This document shows, one piece after another, positions 24,479 through 32,438 of a stretch of DNA of 64,000 bases. The DNA is from Streptomyces spongiicola (GTDB taxonomy: Bacteria > Actinomycetota > Actinomycetes > Streptomycetales > Streptomycetaceae). The DNA is taken from NCBI RefSeq assembly GCF_003122365.1, contig NZ_CP029254.1, positions 3,110,501 to 3,174,500 of the forward strand. Direction: 5' to 3'. The notes under the pieces are model-generated. The model was not told the DNA's origin. It saw only the letters and a program-made list of their open reading frames with translations, and did no database searches. A program made the position numbers and the translations under genes. How positions within the stretch are numbered: position 1 is the first letter of the stretch; each line of letters opens with the position of its first letter.

Positions 24479-26542
24479 GTGCCCGCGCCCGAAGCGCCCC
24501 AGGTGCCCGAAGCACCGGCAGCACCGGCAGCACCGGCGGACGATCCCCTGCGCCGTGAACGAGGCCATCTGGCCGCCTCGCGCGCCGCCCTGCGCGACAT
24601 GCGCGAGGACGTCGAGGCCCTGGACATCCGCGACGTCACGGCGAACTGGGTGAACGCCGCCGTCCTGCAGTCGCAGATCGACGCGCGGATCAAGGCGCTC
24701 GCGGATCTCGCCCACACCCCGCTCTTCTTCGGACGGCTCGACTACCAGCGCACCACCCAGGAGGGGCAGCGCTACTACATCGGCCGGCGCCATGTGCACG
24801 ACGGCGGCGGCGACCCCATGGTGATCGACTGGCGGGCGCCGGTCTCCCAGCCGTTCTACCGGGCCTCCCGCAGGGATCCGATGGACGTACGGCTGCGCCG
24901 CCGCTTCGGCTACACGGGCGGCGAACTGACGGCGTACGAGGACGAGCACCTCAGCGACCCGGCCGAGGCGGATCGGGCCGGCAGGCTGCTCCAGGCCGAG
25001 ATCGAGCGCCCGCGCGTGGGCCCGATGCGGGACATCGTGGCCACGATCCAGCCCGAGCAGGACGAGATCGTACGGTCGGGCATGACGGGCACGGTGTGCG
25101 TGCAGGGCGGTCCCGGCACCGGGAAGACCGCCGTGGGGCTGCACCGGGTGGCCTACCTGCTGTACGCGCACCGGGAGCGGCTGGCCCGTACCGGCACGCT
25201 GGTCATCGGGCCGAACCGGTCCTTCCTCCACTACATCGAACAAGTGCTGCCCGCCCTCGGCGAGTTGGAGGTCAAGCAGGCGACCGTCGCGGATCTCGTC
25301 GCCCATGTCGAGGTGCGCGGCGCGGACGAGCCCCCGGCGGCGCTGGTCAAGGGCGACGCCCGGATGGCGGAGGTGCTGCGGCGCGCGATCCGTTCGCGGG
25401 TGACGACGCCCGCCGAGCCGGTGGTGGTGGTCCGCGGCTCCCGGCGGTGGCGGGTCCCCGAGTACGAACTGCGGGACATCGTGGCGGAGTTGCTGGACCG
25501 CGACATCCGCTACGGCGCGGCCCGCGCCGCGCTGCCACAGCGCATCGCGCACGCGGTGCTCGTCCGCATGGAACAGGCCGGTGAGGCTCCCGACGACCGG
25601 GTGCAGGACGCGGTGGCGCGCAGCGCGGCGGTGAAGGCGGCGGTGAAGGCGATCTGGCCGCAGGTGGACCCGGCGAAGCTGGTGCTGCGCCTGCTGTCGG
25701 AACCGGAGTTCCTGGCGGAGCACGCCGAAGGGGTGCTGAGCGCGGACGAGCAGCGGGCGGTGCTGTGGACCCGCCCGCCGCGCTCGGTCCGCTCGGCTCG
25801 CTGGTCCGCGGCGGACGCGGTGCTGATCGACGAGGCGAACGACCTGGTCGAGCGCACACCGTCGCTCGGCCATGTGGTCCTCGACGAGGCGCAGGACCTG
25901 TCGCCGATGCAGTACCGGGCGGTGGGGCGCAGATGCACGACGGGTTCGGCTACGGTCCTCGGCGACCTGGCTCAGGGCACCACCCCGTGGGCGACGACGA
26001 GTTGGCCCGAGGCGCTGGCCCATCTGGGCAAGCCCGACGCGGTGGTGGAGGAGCTGACGGCGGGCTTCCGGGTGCCCCGCGAGGTGATCGCGTACGCGTC
26101 CCGGCTGCTGCCCCACATGTCCCCCGGGCTGGCGGAGGTCCGCTCCGTCCGCGAGTCCCCCGGCTCGCTGGAGATCCGCCCGTCGCGGGGCGACGCCGAC
26201 GTGGTCGCCGCGTGCCTGTCGGCGCTGCGGCACGAGGGCTCGACCGGCCTGATCGCCGCCGACGACCGGGTGCCGGCCCTGGCCGCCGCGCTGACGGACG
26301 CCGGCGTCCCCTTCCTCGCCCCCGGAGAGGAGACCACCCGGGACGCCCGCCTCACCCTGGTACCGGTCTCCCTCGCCAAGGGCCTCGAATACGACCACGT
26401 GGTCCTCGACGACCCGGCGGCCGTGGTCGCCGCCGAACCGGACGAGCGCACCGGCCTGCGCCGGCTGTACGTGGCCCTGACCCGCGCGGTCTCCGGCCTG
26501 ACGGTGCTGCACTCGTCGCCCCTGCCCTGGCAGCTGGGGTGA
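24479..26542 (+). CDS. HelD/HelR-like RNA polymerase recycling ATPase
   Basis: A 687-residue UvrD/SF1-like helicase-fold protein. Visible are an N-terminal coiled region (RRERGHLAASRAALRDM), the HelD-type sequence FFGRLDY and IGRRHV then MVIDWRAPVSQPFYRAS, Walker A GGPGTGKT near residue 210, Walker B VVLDEAQDLSPMQ near 466 and the C-terminal VSLAKGLEYDHVVLDDPAAV and LYVALTRAV. HelD proteins bind RNA polymerase and release stalled complexes. The actinomycete HelR branch can also displace rifamycins; assignment to that branch is inference. The GTG at 24479 is chosen for GGAGG at 24467-24471. I did not see a rifamycin-associated element upstream. Confidence 0.85.
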   Translation: MPAPEAPQVPEAPAAPAAPADDPLRRERGHLAASRAALRDMREDVEALDIRDVTANWVNAAVLQSQIDARIKALADLAHTPLFFGRLDYQRTTQEGQRYYIGRRHVHDGGGDPMVIDWRAPVSQPFYRASRRDPMDVRLRRRFGYTGGELTAYEDEHLSDPAEADRAGRLLQAEIERPRVGPMRDIVATIQPEQDEIVRSGMTGTVCVQGGPGTGKTAVGLHRVAYLLYAHRERLARTGTLVIGPNRSFLHYIEQVLPALGELEVKQATVADLVAHVEVRGADEPPAALVKGDARMAEVLRRAIRSRVTTPAEPVVVVRGSRRWRVPEYELRDIVAELLDRDIRYGAARAALPQRIAHAVLVRMEQAGEAPDDRVQDAVARSAAVKAAVKAIWPQVDPAKLVLRLLSEPEFLAEHAEGVLSADEQRAVLWTRPPRSVRSARWSAADAVLIDEANDLVERTPSLGHVVLDEAQDLSPMQYRAVGRRCTTGSATVLGDLAQGTTPWATTSWPEALAHLGKPDAVVEELTAGFRVPREVIAYASRLLPHMSPGLAEVRSVRESPGSLEIRPSRGDADVVAACLSALRHEGSTGLIAADDRVPALAAALTDAGVPFLAPGEETTRDARLTLVPVSLAKGLEYDHVVLDDPAAVVAAEPDERTGLRRLYVALTRAVSGLTVLHSSPLPWQLG

Positions 26543-26590
26543 ACCGGGCGGAGCCCCGCGGGAGTCGACGCGCCTTGGACACGCCAAGCC

Positions 26591-26617
26591 CCTCGTCGAA
26601 GGACTCCTTCGACGAGG
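26591..26617. terminator. Perfect hairpin after the HelD-like gene
   Basis: CCTCGTCGAAGGA and TCCTTCGACGAGG form 13-bp arms around a single C. It lies 49 bp after the stop and marks the left edge of the accessory region. There is no T-tract. Confidence 0.65.
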
Positions 26618-26731
26618 ACAGTAGTGTTGATCAGTTCAAGTGAGGACCGGATCCAGGCGACTCAGCGATACTCGCTCACCGTGCCGACCATCGCTTCGGC
26701 GTCACCCGGGCGTCCAGCCAGGCTGCCTGCC

Positions 26732-26870
26732 CTCGCCCGCCAGCACATGGTACGCGCGCTACGCGATACCCCTCTACCTGCTTCTTCGCAGATCAGCACC
26801 TGATTCGCGTTCCGGCGGCGTCCGTTGTTGTACGGGGAAATCCGTGGCTGTTGCCGTCGCTACTGCCGTC
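26732..26870. repeat. Junction repeat R1 (HINT end plus flanking sequence)
   Basis: Bases 26732-26759 match the end of the HINT coding sequence of the large Rhs gene, read on the minus strand as Tyr-His-Val-Leu-Ala-Gly-Glu. They are joined to TACGCGATACCCCTCTACCT and further sequence ending in GTTGCCGTCGCTACTGCCGTC-like motifs (from 26850). Diverged copies lie at 34689 (R2) and 37753 (R3). No toxin tip is left at R1: the frame continues for a few codons and stops. Confidence 0.75.
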
Positions 26871-26913
26871 AGGAGTCGGGCGGCGGTGCTGGTGCCGTTT
26901 CTCGCCCCGCCGG

Positions 26914-27583
26914 TCATCGCCGGATGTACCGCGCCACTGTGTACGCGGTGGGGCCGATAAGCCCTGTCCCTGTGCCGTCGAGCATGTCCAGGACCTCGAA
27001 GCCGGCGCCCTCCGCGTAGCGTTCGAGCTCCCGGGGGAACAGGACACGCCTGCGGATCTCGTCTCGGGCCTCGTCGCCCGAGGGGAGCATCCAGTGCCGG
27101 AGCATGGTGTTGATCTGGGTCCGCAGGTTCCACGTGTGGCGGATGGTGACCGTCGCGGGTCCCGTCGGGGTGTCGACCGTGGCGGTGGTCGGCTCGGTCC
27201 GGGTGATCGGGGTGACGGGGGAACACAGCACGAGCAGCGCTCCCGGCCGGGCGTGGGCGGCGAAGGTGGCGAAGACCTGACTGATCGCCTCGTTGTCGTG
27301 CACGTAGGCGAGGCTGTTGCCCATGCAGGTCACCACGTCCATGCGGCTGCCGAGTCGTGCGGAGCGCATGTCGCCGGTGCGGATGTCCAGCTCGGGCCGG
27401 GCTTGGTGGGCGTAGTCGACCATGCCGGGCTGGAGGTCCACGCCGATGCACTCGAAACGCTTGGCGAGGATCTCCAGGTCGCGGCCGGTACCGCATCCGA
27501 AGTCGACCAGGGTCCGGGAGTCCGGCCTGTGCCAGCCGGTACGCGCCGAAGTCGACGGCACCGGCCATTCCGTCAAACATCAC
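26914..27583 (-). pseudogene. Class I SAM-dependent methyltransferase remnant
   Basis: The main frame (26914-27576) carries TLVDFGCGTGRDLEILAKRF (motif I), CIGVDLQPGMVDYAHQARP, MDVVTCMGNSLAYVHDNEA and ends TAYTVARYIRR, a typical Rossmann methyltransferase. The preceding segment, FDGMAGAVDFGAYRLAQAGL, is in another frame (from 27583), so the gene is frameshifted near 27530. It also lacks the usual N-terminal 15-25 residues. It stands at the left end of the cassette region on the same strand as the toxin genes. The target is unknown and activity is unlikely. Confidence 0.75.
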
Positions 27584-27635
27584 GACCGTGAGACCAGATG
27601 GTATTCAGCAGAGAATTCCCACTGCAACCCTGTGG

Positions 27636-27953
27636 CTAGCCAGCCAAAGAGTTCTGATATCGCATCCACAGCCTCGAAATCCATGTATTCGCATCATCGG
27701 TCGGCCGGGAGGTCACCACTGGCGACGGAGCTGATTCCACATGGTGCAGCAGCGTTCAAGCCAATCCGAAGCAGTCGTCATCCCCGAAGCACGTCACTAG
27801 GAGCAGGGCCTCTTCATCGGTGACGGGCTTCTCGATGGCATGCAGGGCACGCTCCATCTCGTCAAAGGCCTCGTCACCCTCCTCGGAGTTATCTTGCTCC
27901 GAGGGTAGCGGGCAACCCAGCCGAACGAACTCCCGAACCTGATCTCTGATCAC
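27636..27953 (-). pseudogene. Probable immunity gene with internal TGA
   Basis: From a GTG at 27951-27953, preceded by AGGAGG, the frame reads VIRDQVREFVRLGCPLPSEQ and VTDEEALLLVTCFGDDDCFG, then LA, and meets TGA at 27756-27758. The same frame continues TLLHHVESAPSPVVTSRPTD and DANTWISRLWMRYQNSLAG to a TAG at 27636-27638. In related proteins as I recall them a Trp follows GLA, so TGG to TGA is the simplest change. Small size, acidic composition and position just after a toxin fragment suggest immunity. Confidence 0.6.
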
Positions 27954-27964
27954 TGAAATCCTCC

Positions 27965-28186
27965 TCACAAGAGATGCGGATAGTTAGCCCTGTAGTACTG
28001 CATGATCCCCGAGATTGCACCATTGAAATAGCTCGGATCCCCATGGTTCGCCTGGCCGATCATTCGGAGATTCGTGAAATCTGCCGCCAGAACCTGTCGA
28101 AACGTGAGCCCGGCATCAACGCGCGCGGTTCTCCTCCCCCGAGAGGCGTTGCTTACAGGTGCGCCGGCGTTCGGAGAGTCAGGCAT
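27965..28186 (-). pseudogene. C-terminal fragment of an unknown toxin tip
   Basis: The second half of this frame (FRQVLAADFTNLRMIGQANH, GDPSYFNGAISGIMQYY, RANYPHLL) looks like the end of a toxin domain. The first 25 residues are Arg/Ser-rich and probably not original. The end at 27965 lies 12 bases before the immunity start, as in intact toxin/immunity pairs. No HINT anchor remains upstream; a regulator gene abuts it at 28179. I do not recognise the toxin family. Confidence 0.45.
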
Positions 28187-28547
28187 CCTCGGCTGCCTCT
28201 TCCTGATCTGGGATGCGCTGTCCGCGTGACTCTGCGACTCTGAGCGCGTCCGCCAGGGCTTCTGTCAACCGGCGAGCCAGCCAGCGATATTCGGTCGCCG
28301 ACAGGGCTTTCGCGCCGGGTGCCGTGGCGTCGCGGGCGTACTCCAGCAGTTCCTGGCCCATGCTGAGCTGTACCGTCTCGATGCTGTCGGCGAGGGTGGA
28401 GAGGTAGCCCCGGCCGTCGCTGCTCAGGTAGCAGGGCTTCCCCTCCGGGCTGGTCCACGGCAGTAATCGGGGGCCTCCCCGACCCGACGCGGCGTCGTAC
28501 AGCTCTCTTCGACGCATGCGGTCGGCATCGCTCCTGGGCTGGCTCAC
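28179..28547 (-). CDS. Conserved hypothetical protein next to XRE regulator
   Basis: A 122-residue, mostly helical protein (SIETVQLSMGQELLEYARDA, ATEYRWLARRLTEALADALR, then VAESRGQRIPDQEE). An N-terminal part PRLLPWTSPEGKPCYLSSDG begins the fold. I know similar proteins downstream of XRE/TPR regulators in Streptomyces, without a known function. The GTG at 28545-28547 is a tentative start; an ATG at 28515-28517 (MRRRELYDAASG) is the alternative. It lies 127 bp after the XRE gene on the same strand, with an inverted repeat in between. Confidence 0.65.
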   Translation of the reverse strand: MSQPRSDADRMRRRELYDAASGRGGPRLLPWTSPEGKPCYLSSDGRGYLSTLADSIETVQLSMGQELLEYARDATAPGAKALSATEYRWLARRLTEALADALRVAESRGQRIPDQEEAAEDA

Positions 28548-28627
28548 TGGGCACCCCCGGCCTGGGTCACTGACGATGGACACACTGACCGTAGGCACTG
28601 ACTGGCCGTCACCCCACATGGGAGTCA

Positions 28628-28676
28628 TGGCAGTTCGCGACTCTAGGTTCACGAACTGCCACGCTGCGTGGCAGTT
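28628..28676. promoter_or_regulatory. Nested inverted repeats between XRE gene and its neighbour
   Basis: AACTGCCACGC (28654-28664) and GCGTGGCAGTT (28666-28676) form a perfect 11-bp palindrome around one T, overlapping the stop codon of the XRE gene. A third half-site TGGCAGTT lies at 28628-28635, pairing with AACTGCCA at 28654. It could be a terminator, but the repeated half-site also fits an operator for the following gene. Confidence 0.5.
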
Positions 28677-29922
28677 ACCCGACAACGCCCAGGTAGTCGG
28701 CCATTTCGCGCATCTCGGTCGTGAGGGTGCGCTTGCGCTTGCCCAGGATCTCCTGCATGGTCTCGGCGGCCCCGTTCTGGTGCCGCAGCCACTGCGGGGC
28801 GGCTTCCCTGGCGCGGGTCAACTCGTCCATGGCGGCGGACAGGTCGCCGGTCCGGGTGTGGGCGCGTGCCACGTCGAGGGTGAAGCGGTTCCCGTCGTTG
28901 GTGCTGGGCCTGCCCAGGCGCTTCCACGCCTTGGGTGACAACTCCTCCTGCTCGCATGCCTTGCGCACCACCGCACGGGCGTCACCGACGACCATGGAGT
29001 CTTCGAGGGCCTTGACCGCGACGGTGACCGGTCCGAAGACGGACCAGTGCCGGGAGATGTTGCGATGCGCCGCCCCGACAGCCGTTGCCGCGACTCGGGC
29101 GGCCTGACGGTACTCCTTCGCCTCGTCGGGACGGTTATTCCTCGCTGCTGCGGCGGCGGCCTCCATCGCCAGGCCGCCCCACACCGCGTAGTGGTCCGGC
29201 TCAGCCCCGGTGATCTTCGGCTCCACCGCGTCCATGCTCCGGGCGGCGGCCTGTTCCGCCTCGTCCAGCCTTCCCTGCCTCACGAGTAGCCAGCACATGC
29301 CGCCGACACCGGAGCCCGCCGCAAGCATGTCTCCGGCTTGGCGGGCGTCCATGATGGCGTCGCGCAGAGCGGTGTACGCGATGTCGTACTGCCGTACCTG
29401 AGTGAGGTAGGTGCCGGCCAGACGCAGCGCCTCGGCACGGGCCAGCAGGGCCTGCCGGTGCTCGTCCCCGCTGTCGTAATAGGCGACGGCTTGGGCGGCA
29501 TCACGCAGCAGGCCCGGCAGTTGAGCCGCGACGCTCTTGTAGCTGTCGGAGAAGTACAGCACCCGCGCGTCTTGCAACGTCCGCCGGAAGCTGCGCAGGT
29601 TCGGCTCCTCGGTCACGGCTTCGGCGTCCTGGTCCACGAGCCCGACGGCCGGGGTGAGCGCGGCGCGGAGCTGGATCAGGTTGACCCGGTTCGGCTCCTC
29701 GGCCCGCCCCACTGGCTCCGGTGCATCCGAGGCCATCAGCGCGGCCGTGGTCACCCCCAGCGCGCGGGCAAGCGTGTGCAAGGTCTCCATGCGGATCGTG
29801 CCGCCCTGCTCGACCTTGCGCACAGTGCCCGTCGATACGCCTGCGACGTGGGCCAGTTCCTCCTGGCTCATCCCCGCGCGACGCCGGTACCTGCGGACGT
29901 TGTCAGCCAGCTCCGTGGTCAT
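28675..29922 (-). CDS. XRE-family regulator with TPR-like C-terminal region
   Basis: A 415-residue regulator. The helix-turn-helix lies at residues 5-65 (VRRYRRRAGMSQEELAHVAG, VSTGTVRKVEQGG, TLARALGVTTAALM). The remainder is helical with TPR-like repeats (ALRLAGTYLTQVRQYDIAYT, ARQAGDMLAAGSGVGGMC, ARAHTRTGDLSAAMDELTRA). It is a paralogue in layout of the regulator at 20305. The ATG at 29920-29922 (MTTELADNVRRY) follows GGGAGG; an in-frame GTG 18 bases upstream is possible. It sits inside the toxin-cassette region, between a toxin/immunity remnant and an integrase remnant; a role in controlling the array is only a guess. Confidence 0.83.
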   Translation of the reverse strand: MTTELADNVRRYRRRAGMSQEELAHVAGVSTGTVRKVEQGGTIRMETLHTLARALGVTTAALMASDAPEPVGRAEEPNRVNLIQLRAALTPAVGLVDQDAEAVTEEPNLRSFRRTLQDARVLYFSDSYKSVAAQLPGLLRDAAQAVAYYDSGDEHRQALLARAEALRLAGTYLTQVRQYDIAYTALRDAIMDARQAGDMLAAGSGVGGMCWLLVRQGRLDEAEQAAARSMDAVEPKITGAEPDHYAVWGGLAMEAAAAAARNNRPDEAKEYRQAARVAATAVGAAHRNISRHWSVFGPVTVAVKALEDSMVVGDARAVVRKACEQEELSPKAWKRLGRPSTNDGNRFTLDVARAHTRTGDLSAAMDELTRAREAAPQWLRHQNGAAETMQEILGKRKRTLTTEMREMADYLGVVG

Positions 29923-30255
29923 CAACTCACCACCTCCCACTCCACGGTACGCCCGGCCGGCACATCAACCGGGGGCACTCCGGCAGACACCCGCCCACAA
30001 GGGTGCCCCACCGTGCGGCGGGCCGGGCTCCGGCAGAACCGGGGCCCCACCCGCGACCCCGAACCCCAAACCACGACGAAGCCACACACGAGAATCGGCC
30101 CCCTGCCCCTCAGAGGGAGGGCTGGGGTCTGGGGCAGCGCCCCAGGTGACTCGCCGTGCTGGCTGGTGCGCGCCCGGACCGGCGGGGCCGTCGCCAGCGC
30201 GCGCTATCGATGCCCGGCGCGATGAGCCCCGCTGCTGTGCCGCTGGCCGGTGCTG
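29923..30255. other. Gene-free junction upstream of integrase remnant
   Basis: About 330 bp between the XRE start and the first recognisable integrase codons. It presumably holds the XRE promoter. GC-rich, without repeats shared with R1-R3 that I can see. Confidence 0.4.
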
Positions 30256-31078
30256 CCGCAAGGTGCTCTCCCCGCTGACGCTCACCTACATCCACTCCGT
30301 GCTCAAGTCTGCCCTGGAGCACGCCGTCCGCGAGGAGGAGATCCCGCGCAACGTCGCCCGCAACGTCCGCACCGGCACCCCACGCCCCCGACGCTTCGAA
30401 CCCCTCACCGCCGACGAAGCCCGGCAGTTCCTCGCCGCCACCCAGGACCACCGGCTGCACGCGCTGTTCGAACTCGCCCTCCACACCGGACTCCGCAAGG
30501 GCGAACTCCTCGGCCTGCGCTGGGAAGACCTCGACCTCGACGCGGGCACCGCCACCATCCGCCGCACACTCCAGCGCACCGGTACAGGCGGGCTCACCAC
30601 GCTGCCCACCAAGACCCGGGCCTCCGAACGCCGCATCGCCCTCCCCACCCGCTGCCTCCAGTCACTGAAACGCCACCACGAACAGCAGCAGCGCGAGAGC
30701 GAGGCAGCAGGCACCGCGTGGCAGTACAACGGACACGTGTTCACCACTGCGCAGGGAGGAGCGATCGACCCGACCAACCTCACCCGCACTTTCCTCACGT
30801 TCCTCCGCAAGGCCGGCCTCCGCCGCATCCGATTTCACGACCTCCGCAATTCGACCGCCACTCTGCTCCTGGAGCAGGGCGTCGAACTCGTCGTGATCAA
30901 GGAACTCCTCGGCCATGCCCACATCGGCGTCACAGCCACCGTCTATGCCCACGTCCGACTCCGCCTCCAGCGCGACGCCATCGACGCCCTCGGCACCGCG
31001 CTCGTCGGCCGGGAGACCACCAAGACAGTCAGCTCAGACGGCGACGAACCGCCACCCTGCGCCACTCGCGTCCAGTGA
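30256..31078 (+). pseudogene. Tyrosine integrase remnant a (longest copy)
   Basis: The frame reads LSPLTLTYIHSVLKSALEHA, TADEARQFLAATQDHRLHAL, HTGLRKGELLGLRWEDLDLD (first catalytic Arg), RFHDLRNSTATLLLEQGVEL (box II; His to Asn after Leu-Arg), LLGHAHIGVTATVYAHVRLR with the nucleophile Tyr, and stops at 31076-31078. About 270 residues remain; the N-terminal arm-binding domain and part of the core-binding domain are missing and no credible start exists. It is most like actinomycete integrases of pSAM2 type. Its stop is followed directly by C and GTTGCCGTC (31080-31088), as in copies b and e. Confidence 0.8.
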
Positions 31079-31111
31079 CGTTGCCGTCAACTACTGCCGT
31101 CACCCCATGCA

Positions 31112-31142
31112 GAAGCCCGTCAGGACACACCTGACGGGGCTT
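31112..31142. terminator. Bidirectional terminator after integrase remnant a
   Basis: AAGCCCGTCAGG (from 31113) and CCTGACGGGGCTT (to 31142) form a stem around ACACA, followed by an AT-rich stretch. It separates the plus-strand integrase remnant from the minus-strand endonuclease V gene. Confidence 0.75.
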
Positions 31143-31274
31143 CAAATTTGCTACGGCGGTTTACAGGCCCATTGAGATCTGTGGGCGTGCGCTGGCGTCC
31201 GCCTTGTTGCCGCAGGCGTCAGGATGCATTCTCAATCATTTGTTCAGGAATGCCACGATCGGAAATTTCCATCT

Positions 31275-31988
31275 CTATCTTGAATGAGAATCTCCCAACA
31301 TCTCGCTAAGCCCCTTTCGGGCCTCCTGATCCGCCAATCTTACCGGTTCAGGAATTCTGTAGCGACTAGCTTCCAATACCAGCTCAATCGCGGAATTCAA
31401 AGAAATTCCACCACCAGTAGAAACATAGACGGGGCGAACGGCATTCGCGGTCCTCAGCTCGACCCCAACAATACCTGCAGAATCTGAAATTATTTGCACC
31501 GACCCTCGCTCCGTCGAAGTCTGCGACCTCTCTCGGTGAATTGGGTTCTTGGCAACGGCAACCACCGGACGCGCCAGACGTGCGGCCAAATGAACACCGA
31601 GTCCCATCCGCTCAGGGTGCATAAGCCCATGTCCGTCACACATCACGACGTCTCCGTCCCTCACAAGCCCACGCGCCACCCCTGCCGCCATCCCGGCCTC
31701 ACGGGCTCCCAACTGTCCAAACTGATAGGACACTGGGGGCTTCCCATTCAGTCGACTACTCAGCACAGCCCCCCGCTCTTTACGATCCCAAGCAACTCCA
31801 GCGGCGACTGCAATCCCCTGACTATCGCAATAAGCAACATCGACGCCAATCACGCGCAAAACGGACTTCAGGTCAATCTCGGGAATACGCAAGGCGGCGG
31901 CGCGCACCTCCCGATCAGGCCACACAGCCCACCCATCAACCGAGTTTTCGGTCACTGCCGCCTCCAGAGATTCTCCGCCCATTGTCAA
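31275..31988 (-). CDS. Endonuclease V family protein
   Basis: A 237-residue protein with the endonuclease V fold. VIGVDVAYCDS carries the first catalytic Asp, GAREAGMAAGVARGL the Glu, VMCDGHGLMHPERMGLGVHL the second Asp, VAVAKNP the Lys, and PVYVSTGGGISLNSAIELVL with PEPVRLADQEAR completes the family signature. The wedge PYIP of Escherichia coli Nfi is replaced by SYQF. EndoV enzymes cut deaminated DNA or inosine-containing RNA. The reading frame overlaps the upstream YwqK-like gene by about 50 bases, so the two are co-translated. Base composition is clearly AT-richer than the flanks, suggesting transfer. Whether it is a repair enzyme, immunity factor or toxin here is open. Confidence 0.8.
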   Translation of the reverse strand: MTMGGESLEAAVTENSVDGWAVWPDREVRAAALRIPEIDLKSVLRVIGVDVAYCDSQGIAVAAGVAWDRKERGAVLSSRLNGKPPVSYQFGQLGAREAGMAAGVARGLVRDGDVVMCDGHGLMHPERMGLGVHLAARLARPVVAVAKNPIHRERSQTSTERGSVQIISDSAGIVGVELRTANAVRPVYVSTGGGISLNSAIELVLEASRYRIPEPVRLADQEARKGLSEMLGDSHSR

Positions 31989-32277
31989 ACGAGCTCATTT
32001 CGACCATTTCGCCGTTCGGTGAATATCGAATCATGACGCCATGGAGAACGCCACTTCGATAAAACGCTGACACCGAGAGTGCGCCATTAGGATGCCAATC
32101 GCGAGATTCGCCTTCTTGTATCCCGTCCACATAAGACACCTCAGATCGAGGGGCAGGTCCGCCCTCCTCTACCGAAATTCCAGTAAAAGGCTTCCCTCGC
32201 CAGCGCATCACCAGATCATCTCCCAGATCCAGTGCATCATCTGAGACACGCACCGCTGTGACCCACCATTCTTCCAT
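31936..32277 (-). CDS. YwqK-family antitoxin / MORN-like immunity protein
   Basis: A 113-residue protein starting at the ATG at 32275-32277. MRWRGKPFTGISVEE is followed by SEVSYVDGIQEGESRDWHPN and HGVMIRYSPNGEMVEMSSFD, two MORN-like beta hairpins typical of YwqK-family antitoxins, which neutralise secreted toxins of polymorphic systems. The matching toxin tip should lie just upstream (higher coordinates), but only about 160 bp remain before an IS end at 32440, so it has been deleted. The frame extends upstream to 32388 without recognisable sequence; that may be the tail of the lost toxin. Confidence 0.72.
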   Translation of the reverse strand: MEEWWVTAVRVSDDALDLGDDLVMRWRGKPFTGISVEEGGPAPRSEVSYVDGIQEGESRDWHPNGALSVSAFYRSGVLHGVMIRYSPNGEMVEMSSFDNGRRISGGGSDRKLG

Positions 32278-32438
32278 CAATCGCCCAGCGCTCCTCTCGT
32301 GAGTGTCGCGCAACTCGCGCACCTGGGTATCTGGGATCCCTTTGCCGACCCCGAAGGCGAACACTATAGAACTCGAAGGTGTCGTCAATTACGGTACTCA
32401 AGCCCGCCGCATTTCTACGCCACAGCAGGACATTGAAG

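Noticed and set aside
24220-24480. Rifamycin-associated element upstream of the HelD/HelR-like gene
   Set aside because: I looked for the characteristic GGGGCTTGC-type inverted repeat and did not find a convincing match.
24434-24653. Leader peptide starting MSYFSTTNVPSE overlapping the HelD-like start
   Set aside because: The frame continues 70 codons into the HelD-like gene in another frame with no family resemblance and no clear ribosome-binding site.
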